This document shows, in pieces, positions 11,520 to 21,517 of a stretch of 64,000 nt of DNA; positions within the stretch are counted from its first letter, which is position 1, and each line of letters begins with the position of its first letter. The stretch is from Cymbomonas tetramitiformis (lineage: Eukaryota > Chlorophyta > Pyramimonadophyceae > Pyramimonadales > Pyramimonadaceae), in contig LGRX02012919.1 in the NCBI GenBank assembly GCA_001247695.2, positions 1 to 64,000 of the forward strand, given 5' to 3'. A program made the translations under genes and the position numbers. Under the pieces are notes generated by a model, which searched no databases, had not been told where the DNA came from, and was given only the letters and a program-made list of their open reading frames with translations.

Positions 11520-12570
11520 TGCGGGTGTGTGTGTGTGTGTGTGTGACCACGCTCATGCATTTGTATCGTGGATGGATAAATATTGTTATGTGTGTATGTG
11601 TGGTGCGGCCTGTGTGGTTTTAGCATGTTTCATATATTACGCATGCTCGGATTTGCTATGCATGCATGTATAGGCTGTGGCATAATTGTCATTGTGAACA
11701 TCACTGCATCATTATTAGGCAACTTGCCCCCGGAGAATTTTCTATCCATATTTGTTGGCAATGTGATTCTAGACTTCATCAAAACCCAGCAAAATAATTA
11801 AGTAATCAACCTTGTTTTGTTTTTGTGCAGTGTTGTGTGTGTGTGTGCGCGTGCGCACGCGCGTGTGAACATGCTTGTGCGGCATGTGTATGAATGGATG
11901 CATATTGCTGTGTGTGGGTGTGTGGGTGTGTGTGTGTGCAGGCTTTGTGTGCAGGTTGTGTGGCTTTAGCAACTTGTCTAAATTAGGCATGCTCGGATTT
12001 GCTATGTACATTTGTATAGTAGTAGGTTGCATAAACTAAATTGTGTATGCTTGGATTTGCTATGTATACTATCTTGTATATAAGCTGTATATACAAGTAG
12101 TATACATAGCAAATCCAATCACACTTCTATTGTAGAAAAGTTGCTAAAGCCACACAACATAATACAGCCTATACAAGATAGTATACAGAGAAAATCCAAG
12201 CATGCTTAATTTAGAAAAAAATGCTATATCACCCATGCAGCCTATACAAGTATACATATTAAATCCAGGCCTACATAATTTAGGAAATTTGCTACTAAAG
12301 ACACAACATATTACAGCATATGCAAGATAGTATACCTAGTAAATCCAAGTATAAGTATACACATTGTGATATATCACAGCCTATACAAGTATACATACTC
12401 AATCCAAGCATACATAATTTAGAAAAGTTGCTACATCACAGTCTACACAAGTATACAACATAGCAAGTACACGCATACTTAATTTAGAAATTATGCTAAA
12501 GCCACACAGCCCGCAACACATAACAATATTCATTCATCCATACACACACGCACACACACACACATATTTA
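11520..12570. repeat. ~1-kb imperfect palindrome with GT/AC microsatellites
   Basis: The left half reads GGATGGATAAATATTGTTATG ... GGTTTTAGCA ... GGATTTGCTATG. The right half repeats the same blocks inverted (CATAGCAAATCC ... TGCTAAAGCCACAC ... CATAACAATATTCATTCATCC), with the axis near 12085 where GTATACAT elements mirror each other. (GT)n near 11525, alternating GTGCGCGTGCGCACGCGCG near 11845 and (AC)n near 12545 sit in the arms. Non-coding, with potential to form cruciform or Z-DNA. Confidence 0.7.
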
Positions 12571-12654
12571 AGTATTTTGTAATCTTCAACTACACGCATA
12601 CACTTACACACGATGCGTGGTGGTAAGCCAGAGTGAATACTAATGTGTACACTT

Positions 12655-12704
12655 ACACACATGAGCACACATGAGCACACATGAGCACACATGAGCACAC
12701 ACAT
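12655..12704. repeat. ACACATGAGCAC tandem repeat
   Basis: About four 12-bp copies of ACATGAGCACAC lie just downstream (in minus sense) of a splice donor at 12718. Confidence 0.8.
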
Positions 12705-12718
12705 GATCACGAGCTTAC

Positions 12719-13141
12719 CTTGAGGTTTGCTTCCGCTGGAATCTCCACCTTGACGACAGTACCAAGTCCGATGCCCCCAAAAATCCAACATCGGAGCATA
12801 TTTGATTCTGGCCCACCCTCTCGCTCCTTGACATTGTATTTCGATTGAAGATGATGAATGCTATCAAGCTGTGTATTTTCGGGCAATTTGTGTATGGGAA
12901 CATAGACAGCCTTATTATCAAGGCCTTTCATGGGTAGGAGGTCCAAAGAGTCCGTGACCTCCTTTGCGGTTTGCTGATTGGAGCCTTCGCCCCCGCGTCG
13001 ACGCATGCGCTTCAAGTGTTGGCTGAACTGACCACCTTTCATGTCGTTTCTACTCTTCCCCTCTCCTGGAATGCTGTGAGTGTGCCTCCAGAATGACATG
13101 CCGGTGCTGTCCATTGTATCCTCGACCAATGTACCAAACAA
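12719..13141 (-). CDS. Internal exon of an unidentified transposon gene
   Basis: An open minus frame of about 140 residues ends at a consensus splice donor (AAG then GTAAGC at 12718). It contains a basic patch QHLKRMRRRGGEG and the hydrophobic stretch CWIFGGIGLGTVVKVEIPAEA. The upstream end is probably another splice site, since the frame stays open beyond 13141 through VGAALLFGTLVEDT. The next exon may be at 10.7-11.4 kb. No family recognised. Confidence 0.4.
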
Positions 13142-13199
13142 TAATGCGGCACCGACATAATCCCCTGCTTTGTCACTAGATACCCTACATTCTGGGAAA

Positions 13200-13465
13200 A
13201 TCAGAAGACGTCTAGAAGACGTCTTCTGAACGTCTTATAGACGTCTTCGTAGAAATGATGTCTTCTGGTTTCCAGAAGACGTCTTCTGAGTGGAACGTCT
13301 TCTGGAAACCAGAAGACACTCTTCGGGGAAGACGTGCCGAAGATGTGCGGAATGTCTTCCGGATTTCGGAAGACATCTTCCCGGAAGACATGCAAAGGGC
13401 AGTCTTCCCGGAAGATACCCGGAAGATGTTCCGAATGTCTTCTGGGCCAGAATACATTCTGACAT
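13200..13465. repeat. GAAGAC/GTCTTC motif cluster 1
   Basis: More than fifteen GAAGAC or GTCTTC hexamers occur in 265 bp, many as palindromes of the form AGAAGACGTCTTCT or CCAGAAGACGTCTTCTG. The cluster separates two transposon genes. Confidence 0.9.
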
Positions 13466-13745
13466 GTGTTATCGACACATATGTGATGATTATGCAATTT
13501 GGCCACATAGCCACTTCATACCACACGTACACTAGTCGCGTAATCACAGAAGACATTCAGAAGGCGCACGGAAGACATGCGGAAGACATTCCAGGTATCT
13601 TCCTAACAACTTCAGGGTTGTCATCATGCTCTGTTGCTATGATACATAATATACGGCTAAGTTAATTGATAGGTCTATCTACACATACATGTACGATTGC
13701 ATCTATTCAACATACAGACCACTAAGTACGATGCCCGGCGTATTA

Positions 13746-15391
13746 TCATGATCGCCTCTTGCGTCTTGCACCTTTCGGTCGTGAACCATCATCGTCGATG
13801 CACTCGAAAAAGTCAGCCTTTAAATCAAATACCACCGCCGTCTTCATCACAGGATGTTTCTTGATTACAACTTGGTGCTCAATTTGAGCCGCCAGGATGA
13901 ATGGATCAGTAGTGTCCCAAGGTGTCTCGGGATCATCCGGGTCGTATGTGTACACCACCTTTGCGGTATTGTCCGGCCCGTACTTCGAGTTTAGCTTGGC
14001 AAACCGTTTTGTCGTCGCTTGGTTGAATTCAGGGAACCACTTTCCCTTCACAAGAATGTATTCTTTCGCGGCCAAGTCGACCTTGTAGATGCTATCTACC
14101 ATGGCGTACCTGCGAGTTGGAGCCACGATACTCTATAGTAAGAATCCCCGAAGACGTAAGGAAGACACGCAGAAGACATTCGGTACATATTCTGCGCACA
14201 TTCACTAAAACGTAATGCACAGACGCACCGGTCAGTCTCGATTTCCTCGGGCCTTTGATGTTTCTCCAGAGAAAAAGGCTCGGAAGTAACGTTGACAAGT
14301 TTTCTTCGTCTTGTCTTGAGCTGCCGTGCGATAGCAAACTCCTCGAACCACGACCGAGCCGAAAGATTGACACACGCGAGGAGGCCCTTCGACGAGTGCC
14401 GCTTCATTCTCCGTGAATGGTCTCCCCAGCCAGACCTTGGGGTCGCTACCGTGCATATGCAGCGGCACATCCATCAGGCGAGACCCTCCGGCATGTGCGC
14501 CAACACGTCTCCGAACCATATGGTTTTCCCAGCGAATGTATACGTGCACAGTGTCAGGACATGTATTTACCGAAGACGTGTGGAAGATGCCTAGAAGATA
14601 TATGAAACGTCTTCCAGGCACCTTACGGGTTTCATTTCCGTTACTTACCTCTTGCAGTAGGTGACGTAGCCGTCGAGTTTTGCCTTCAACTTGCGGTATT
14701 GGGGCACGTTGCCATGCATCCACAGCTCCAGCGCTTTCGTTTCAGCGCGGGAGAGTACATGGCGCTTGCCTTGTGTTCCCAAAACCACGGTGTTCGGCGC
14801 CCTCAACGGTGCGGTGGTCAAGAACCGGAGCACGGGTGGCCGGGTGGGATTGGTGGTTGCCTCCCGCCGGCGACGAAGTACCAAGATTAACCCTCGCACC
14901 ACATGTACCATCCGGTACCGCCCGAAGCCTTGCATAACACTCTGAACCGGATATGCATTGTTCTTCACCCACCTTCGAATCTTCCCGTTGAATGATTCGA
15001 ACACGTACATCCATGTCCCCCGTATTGGACCATACATGAGGAGTTGGTCGGGGAAGTGGGAAAGCAAATGCGTGTTGATGACCAGCCAGTCAGGTGAGCC
15101 ATCGCGCTCGAGTGACTTGAAGAACTCATCCACCAGATTTTGAAGCTTAGGAACATCCTGCAAAATCACCAAATAAAAGGTAATCAAGGAAGACGCTTGG
15201 AATGTACTCGGAACGTATTCGGGATGTCTTCCAGATGTCTTCCGTACCTTACAGTCTACAAGCTCCGAAGTGAGCTCTCTCGTTATGACCGTCAACTGCC
15301 CGATCAAGTCTTCAAGCATGTTTTTCGAGTAGCCCTCGTCTCTATCCCAAGACGCTAGCACGCTCATGATGCCCGCTTGTAGCATTTTCAA
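13746..15391 (-). CDS. Tnp2-like transposase, C-terminal half (DUF4218 + DUF4216)
   Basis: Minus-strand exons encode the hallmark DUF4218 block: VINTHLLSHFPDQLLMYGPI, then GTWMYVFESFNGKIRRWVKN and SVMQGF. One intron is clear at 15247-15158 (AAG|GTACGG ... GCAG|GAT, 90 nt, frame preserved), a second begins at GTAAGT at 14648, and the last exon starts at about 14109 after CAG. That exon (YAMVDSIYKVDL ... EYILVKGKWF) looks like DUF4216 and ends at 13746 in a basic RRKRRS tail. The middle exon (about 14206-14575) is readable in two frames, so an indel is possible. The DDE catalytic half (Transposase_21) is not visible upstream, where T-rich repeats lie, so this copy is probably inactive. Every intron is loaded with GAAGAC motifs. 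Confidence 0.7.
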
Positions 15392-15539
15392 CGCCTTCGT
15401 GACACTTGAGCGTCTTCGGTCCGGTGTTCGTGCCGTTCGGACGCAACATCTTCTTATGGCCTTGCCCCCATTTGACCATTGTGATTTGTGATGACCATTT
15501 GTAATTAATTAACAATAATCAAGATTGTTGCATTTGTTG

Positions 15540-16060
15540 AAATTGAAGGGAAAATGCGAAAGTGCAATTTTACATATGTCATTTTGCTCTACGTTAGATT
15601 TCCAAAATTTCAATCTCAGCTAATTTTGATTTACGTTAGTTTTCTGATTTCAGTTTTTGGAATGCTTGATTTCAGATTTTTTACATTTGTCATTTTGCTC
15701 TACGTTAGATTTCCGATTTTCAATTTTGGCTAATTTGGCTCTATGTTGGATGTCAGTTTTCAGTTTTTGGAATGCTCCATTTCAGACTTTTGCATTTGTC
15801 ATTTTGCTCTATGTTAGATTTTCCAAATTTCAATTTTGGCTGATTTTGCTCTACGTTAGATTTCAGGTTTCAGTTTTTTGAATGCTTGATTTCAGATTTT
15901 ACAAACCAATTTCAGATTTTTATATGTGTCATTTTGCTCCACATTAGATTTCCGATTTTCAGTTTTGGCTGATTTTGCTCTACGGTGGATTTCAGATTTC
16001 AGTTTTGGAATGCTTGATTTCAGATTCTGCTATTGTCATTTTGCTCTCCGTTAGATTTAC
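15540..16060. repeat. T-rich ~60-140 bp degenerate repeats
   Basis: Phrases such as TCATTTTGCTCTACGTTAGA and CAGTTTTTGGAATGCT recur six or seven times. The repeats occupy the place where the catalytic half of the transposase would be expected. Confidence 0.8.
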
Positions 16061-16221
16061 CGAAGTCCATGCGCCCGGAAGATGCGCAGAAGACGCTCGG
16101 AACGTCTTCGGAACGACTTCCGATGGAGCGTGCAGGCATACATCTTTCATGGAGATACGGGCATGCCGTGGCAACCGGTTCGCACCTTCGTGTTGGCATC
16201 TCCGGGGGAGGGTCCTCGGGC

Positions 16222-17090
16222 TCACTCATGGACTTCGGTATAGGTCATGTCCACAACTTCATCCATCGGGGCCGGAGGTGAAGGTGAAAGCCTTTGCGGA
16301 TTCATCCGCCTATCCCCATCACTCACAAGCTCCGGAGGACGATGATATGGTTCGCCCGATGCGATTGCATCCCGTATCTTCAACACCATTCCTTGGAGGT
16401 TGACGCCAATGGGAGGCTCAAGCAGCCACTTATGTTGTCGAAAGTGCACCGTGCCCGGATCATCGGCCAAGTCCAATGGATCGGAGAAAATGTCCTCCCA
16501 CGTATGCTCCTTAAAGCCCGGTTCATGCAAGTCTGAAATTGCTTGCACATAGCCAAAAAACTCTTGAACCGAGAAATGCACATTAGTGGGCTCGGCTAAG
16601 CCGAAAGGTGGCCGGTTGCTTTGCCGCGGCACGCAAATACGAACCGCGTCCTCATGATCTTCAGCCCTGCGAAAACATTGTGATGGTGAATTCATAGAAG
16701 ACACATGGAAGACGTCCGGAAGTTGCGCAGAAGATGCTCCACACATCTTCGGTTGTATGCATTCCAAACTGCATAAATGTGCATGATAGATGCATGTGGG
16801 TTATGGAGACAGGCAAGCACCTTGTTGCAGGGGAATGCTCATGAATGTAGACGGATTCCCCGAGCCATGCCGTCATCTCATGATCCAGCTCGCGGGATGG
16901 CGACACCGTAGACAACCAATCGTGCACCGCTGCCATCTTCCCCTTCAAGACCTCCGGCTTGGATTGACGGAAGACCTCCGCCGCGGATTCGGGGGGGGGG
17001 TTTAGTGAGCATCGCTCGTTTGAAGGACGACATTTTGGTCTTTGGGGGCGCTTCCCCCTTTTGGAGATGCGCGACACGTTTACTTGCCAT
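16222..17090 (-). CDS. Transposon accessory protein, two exons
   Basis: The start ATG at 17090 opens MASKRVAHLQKGEAPPKTK. Exon 1 runs to 16821 (donor AAG|GTGCTT), the intron is 16820-16667 (154 nt, rich in GAAGAC) and exon 2 is 16666-16222, ending ...VVDMTYTEVHE and a stop. Exon 1 changes frame at a run of ten G residues (about 16990-16999): downstream it continues ESAAEVFRQSKPEVLKGKM. The break therefore sits at a homopolymer and may be a sequencing error or a real lesion. Exon 2 contains VHFSVQEFFGYVQAISDL and many prolines near the end. No family recognised; probably the partner (TnpA-like) protein of the element. Confidence 0.5.
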
Positions 17091-17149
17091 TCTATCTCCT
17101 ATACAAAGGACACTTGGCCAAGGTAGTGCGGAGGGCATCCTGAAGACAA

Positions 17150-17408
17150 ACACTCAGAAGACGTTCAGAAGTCACTCAGAAGACACGCGGAAGACATCTC
17201 CCGACATCTTCCGGACGTCTTCTTGACTGTGCTTGCGGAAGATACCCCAGATACCTTCTGTACATCTTCCGGACACCTTCGGGGAATATATGTCTTCCTG
17301 AACCCAGAAGAGGTGCGGAAGACGCGCGGAAGACACGCGGAAGACACACAGAAGACACGCGGAAGACATTTTTTTGACATCTTCCGGACGTCTTCTTGAC
17401 GGTGCTTG
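17150..17408. repeat. GAAGAC/GTCTTC motif cluster 2
   Basis: Dense GAAGAC and GTCTTC words, including a local direct repeat: the phrase beginning TTCCGGACGTCTTCTTGAC recurs about 178 bp apart (17212 and 17390). Confidence 0.9.
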
Positions 17409-17775
17409 CGGAAGATACCCCAGATATCTTCTGTACATCTTCCGGTTGTCTTAGAGATGTCTTTGAGGAAGACATGTCTTCTGGAAATCTGCAACTTGTA
17501 GAAGTTCCACCGAACGTCTTAACACCCCTCTTAGGGGCGTCTTCCTCATTTTTTTGACGATCTTCTACGCGTCTTCTAATGTCTACCTAGCCGCTAGGTA
17601 GACATTAGAAGACGCGTAGAAGATCGTCAAAAAAATGAGGAAGACGCCCCGAAGAGGGGTGTTAAGACGTTCACGTGGAACTTCTACAAGTTGCAGATTT
17701 CCAGAAGACACGTCTTCCTCAAAGACATCTCTGGAGGGTAACAAGATGCACAGAAGATATCTGGGGTGTCTTCCG
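17409..17775. repeat. Long palindrome, 183-bp arms, 1-bp axis
   Basis: The arms 17409-17591 and 17593-17775 are complementary about the centre CTACCTAGC-C-GCTAGGTAG. The inner ~110 bp are almost perfect and the outer part carries a few mismatches. It includes inner blocks AGAAGACGCGTAGAAGATCG and AACACCCCTCT. It could be a fold-back insertion or the product of an inverted duplication, and will extrude as a cruciform or long RNA hairpin. Confidence 0.9.
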
Positions 17776-18498
17776 TATGTTTTTTTGTTTTTTTTGTTTT
17801 TTTTTTGAAAAAAGCTTTAAAAATCGCGAAAAAACAAAAAAACATATAAGGTGCACAATATTGGGCATAATTTTTGTGGTGTAGGTAGAAGTGCAAAAAA
17901 ACAAGTGGTTTGTTCGGGAGAGGGGCAAACGTACCAAGTTACTAAGTTAAAACGGCCGACGAATTTGGTAGAAGAAACTGCTCTTGTTTTAGAGCACCAT
18001 CCCTCCTAGCAACGGTCGAACAGTCGATCACGCGCGCAGTGAGTCGCGTGAGACGTGATGACTGCACGATACCGCGGATAGCAAACCCGGAAAATCTGCC
18101 AGCGCTGCGCTGCGCTGGTGTGGCGCTGGCGTGTGGTCGCGGTCGTGGTCAGGCGTCATCGTCAGCTAGCATTCGCATCGCATCGCATCGCATCGCATCG
18201 TCAGGCCCAGCGCAGGGGAGTGAGCACGAGCACCGCACCGCACATCGACATGACCGTTCGAGTTTGAATTTTATTTAACGTTGAAGTGAAATTTGCATCT
18301 ACCACTTTTACACCTGCATCCAACTCAATTCCACCGCAGCCTCGTTTTCCGCGGACTGCTGCTGGGTGAAGTGGTCCTTTTAAAATAGTTCGTCTAACAG
18401 AAAAACGTTGCACAACGCAATACTTCAATAGTGATTGCGGGTGCTTTTCGTGCCTTGGTTTTTTTACGCGCACTTCGGCGTGCTTAGCGTCTAATTGA
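17776..18498. other. Transposon interior without supported gene
   Basis: Contains a T-rich tract (17780-17810) and a (GCATC)n run at 18174-18200. No coding signal. Confidence 0.5.
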
Positions 18499-18570
18499 GG
18501 TGTGAACGAGACATGTGTTCTCGCTCGTCCTTTGGACGAGATGATGTTGGTTCGATTCCAACTCACACCA
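18499..18570 (+). tRNA. tRNA-like cloverleaf lacking key bases (possible tRNA pseudogene)
   Basis: A 72-nt segment folds into a complete cloverleaf with no mismatches: acceptor GGTGTGA/TCACACC (7 of 7), D stem GAGA/TCTC, anticodon stem CTCGT/ACGAG, 5-nt variable loop, T stem GTTGG/CCAAC with the canonical TTCGATT loop, and a discriminator A. The loop CCTTTGG would place TTT (Lys) at 34-36. Two conserved features are missing: U33 is C, and the 7-nt D loop CATGTGT lacks GG, so the A box is poor. It is more likely a tRNA mimic or decayed gene than a working tRNA. Confidence 0.45.
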
Positions 18571-18625
18571 CTAGGCCTTTTTGTTTTCCTTCGGTAATCT
18601 TGTATTTCGTCTCGTACTATTTTTG

Positions 18626-19030
18626 CGCTTTACTAACCTTTGGTTTTGCGTTGCGCTTTGTTTTTCAGATCGGCTGAAAATGACCTAGTCCAAAAGGTAA
18701 ATTTTCAGCCCAACCTCAACACCACAAGTAAAGGTATTTGCTCTATCATCCCCTAGTGTCACACCTAAAAAATACTGCCTTTATGCGTTGTGTTTTTCCG
18801 CTTTACTAACCTTTGGTTTTGAGTTGCGCTTTGTTTTTCAGATTGGCTGAAAATGAGCAAGTGGGAAAAGCGCATTTTCAGCCCATCGCCCACAACTAGA
18901 AGAGTAAAGGTACTTACCTTACCCTTCCTAGGAATTTGTGCTTGTATTCATTGTGTGTTTTCACTCTACTAAGTGTTGGTATTTTGGTGTGCGTTGTTTT
19001 TCAGATCGGTTAAAAACGAGCGAGTGGAAA
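18626..19030 (+). other. Three repeated hairpin mini-exon units
   Basis: Three units each show a branch-point-like TTACTAAC (18630, 18803; weaker CTACTAAG at 18966), a T-rich tract ending TTTTTCAG (18668, 18842, about 19004), then ATCGGCTGAAAAT or a variant. In units 1 and 2 the GGCTGAAAAT is answered by ATTTTCAGCC to form a 10-bp stem (18672-18681 with 18701-18710; 18845-18854 with 18874-18883), followed by AGTAAAGGTA, a donor-like end. They look like duplicated small exons of a non-coding transcript. No protein frame is maintained. They lie just downstream of the tRNA-like element. Confidence 0.5.
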
Positions 19031-19419
19031 ACCCATGTTTTTGCGTGGTCCAAGACCTATGCCATGTGTGCATGTTAGATGAACATCGTTTCTAGGTAAT
19101 TAGACTAGTTGTTTAGAACATGAATGTGAAGTAGTTCTAGACACTTAGCTAGTTAGGATAATAATATGTGTGGCCCTCCTTATGATTAGGTTCTTGATTG
19201 AAAAGTAATATTGTTAAAGCAATTTTAGTCTCCAAAGCATCTTAGCCTTCCACACAAATAAATCATCTCTTGTCGTGTATCAAACATTGAGAATATGTTT
19301 GTTAAGGATGGCGAGAAGTGTATTATGCCATACATCTTGTTTGCACTCATCCTTCTTGCAAGCTTATTTCAGCCTAAAAATATTCCTCGCGAATGCGTAT
19401 ACGAATGTTGAAATTTATT

Positions 19420-19895
19420 AGACATGCAGAAGGCATTCAGAAGATATCTTCTGAACGTCTTCTGCATGACTTCTGTACATCATCTGAATTCCGGAAGATG
19501 TCTTCTGGGTTCCAGAAGATATCTAGAAGACATCCAGAAGACGTCTTCTACGCGTCATCTAATGTCTACCATCTTCTGAGTTCTGGAAGACGTCCAGAAG
19601 ATCTTCCGGGAAGATGTACAGAAGACACCTAAAAGATATCAAGAAGACATCTTCCGGAATTCAGAAGATGTACAGAAGACATGCAGAAGACGTCCAGAAG
19701 ATAACTTCTGGATGTCTTCCCGGAAGATCTTCTGCACGTCTTCTGGAAACCAGAAGATGGTAGACATTAGAATGCGCGCAGAAGACGTCTTCTGGACGTC
19801 TTCTGAGTGTCTTCTGGACCCAGAAGACGTCTCAAAAGACGTTCAGAAGACGTGCAAAAGACGTTCAGAAGACGCGTCTTCTGGTTTTCCCAGAA
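19420..19895. repeat. GAAGAC/GTCTTC motif cluster 3
   Basis: About thirty GAAGAC or GTCTTC hexamers and many CAGAAGACGTCTTCTGG-like palindromes in 475 bp. The cluster sits at the 3' side of the next minus-strand gene. Confidence 0.9.
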
Positions 19896-20924
19896 TGTAG
19901 GGATATACTAGATTTAACTCTCTCGGGATGCATCTGATGATGCGTTGCTGCCGAGAGTTTCACTACTCCTAATGCCGTGACAGCACTCTGATTGCTTTGA
20001 TCGCTCAGCACATTGTACGTGGAGATGTCAAGCATATGCCTTCGTTGCTCTGGAGATAAATCAGGGGCATCAGCCTCCCGGACTTTCTGATATACGCATG
20101 CTATATGATGTGAAATTCGCTGGCCGCATCCCCATAGCCCTCCGCCTGTGTCACCTCTGTGGTAAGTTAGCATCAAAGTTAATAACACATATGTGTGCGT
20201 GCATGTAATGAGCGTGGACCTACCTCGGATACGATGTTTGTCGGCGTGCGACACGGAGTGCATTTCGTTGATCGCCTCGCATTGTTTATGAGATATATAC
20301 TCCCCAACTTCTTTGTAACTAGATAGTGTTGTCGAAGTGCCATGTGGAGATGTCACCTCCACATTTACATCTGATGCAACTACCATCAGCAGTGGTCGTT
20401 TGCGCGGTGTGGTAGTCGTCACTTCGAAAGTAGCACGATCTGAACTTCAAAGCTCCCTTTCATGCAACACCTCTGCAGCCGTGTCGATGGCAGTCGTGGC
20501 GATGTTATTGGCGGTATGCGCTTGGGCTGCAGCATATCCGATCACCGGCACCGCGTCATGTCGCCGCACACAACTGACACAATGCGCACTCTCTGCATGG
20601 TGCGCATATGTTTGTGCATAGCTACACGGACGACGCGCGTATTATTACCATCATTATAGAGCGCATACGTTGCCATTATGTCCACAATTAACATCTGCCG
20701 TACTAATATGATAATTCACAATAAGCGTGTGCATGCGTACCATCATCGGCTGTGCAACTTTCCGATCTTGAACGGCCTCTCCTTGTTAACCACTTCGCGG
20801 GGAGTTGATTAGTTGCAGCGTCATCGCCGTCTGTCTCAACTATCAATTGTCGCTCTACATTGATGATCGAATTACTGTCCGAAGCCGAGAAAGCAGATAC
20901 GCCATTCTTTCTACGATCCCGCAA
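19865..20924 (-). CDS. Unidentified spliced gene of the transposon
   Basis: Minus-strand exon candidates run from about 20924 (RRKNGVSAFSASDSNSII, donor GTACGC at about 20738) to 20422-20224 (RKRPLLMVVASDVNVEVTS ... HADKHRIRG, donor GTAGGT). They continue after an intron of about 65 nt with GDTGGGLWGCGQRISHHIA and LSPEQRRHMLDISTYNVLS. The 3' end runs into GAAGAC repeats, so the true stop is uncertain. There is no recognisable domain; the histidine- and cysteine-containing middle could bind metal but shows no standard finger. It is probably another accessory protein of the 12.6-kb element. Confidence 0.4.
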
Positions 20925-21496
20925 CGTCGGCGCATCAGTTTGTATTATTGAAGTCGGAGCTCCGCGTGGTTATCGCCAATCGTTATCAGAAGGAGGTTGT
21001 TGGGGCAACAAGTGCGCGTTGCTGCAACCTGCCTGCTTAGAGACACAGCGCGAGCACTTATCGTTGGCCGCACAGTTTAGGATAGAACACGCCTTTCTAT
21101 TGCTCGCCATATCAGTTGCGAATAGGTTCGGCTACACGACAACAACTATGAGGCAAAATCGCGCATACCGCCATTTGCGTATGCGCCATTGACGCTCGGC
21201 TTTGAGACGCTCATGCGCGAAAATTCTCGAGACACTGTGTCTAAAAACATTGCAGAAGCTTACGAAGTAATGCCGTGCATGGCGCTCGCGAATTCAACCA
21301 ACCGGCTTAACAGTGGCTTCACAGTGGCTATCGGCTTCAATGTAAGCTTCTGTAAGCCACGCACTCAGGAATTTATAAATTCGCGCCAATTCGGCGTTTC
21401 AGGCACCGTGTAATTATTGGTTCGAACGAACCCCCCCCCTTCGCACCCGACCATCGTCCCATTTCGGCGTGTGGGGACCAGTACACCATCCATCCC

Positions 21497-21517
21497 ATCT
21501 GAGTCGCGGAAGTGGTC
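21497..21517 (-). repeat. Transposon right terminal inverted repeat
   Basis: Complement of 8897-8917, followed by the second ATTT target duplication at 21518-21521. Confidence 0.9.

Larger units (their letters stand above)
8897..21517. mobile_element. 12.6-kb TIR transposon with Tnp2-like transposase
   Basis: Comparison with the intact right viral TIR gives the empty site exactly. The left flank ends GCGTATTT and the right flank starts ATTTAATAAAA, so ATTT (8893-8896 and 21518-21521) is a 4-bp target duplication. The element begins GACCACTTCCGCGACTCAGA and ends with its complement; the perfect terminal repeat is 21 bp and continues imperfectly through GGGATGGA. Inside are subterminal 187-bp repeats, several minus-strand spliced genes including a DUF4218/DUF4216-type transposase, and huge amounts of GAAGAC motif. 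The transposase points to the CACTA/EnSpm group, but the termini do not read CACTA and that group usually duplicates 3 bp, so this may be a related, less known lineage. Confidence 0.85.
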
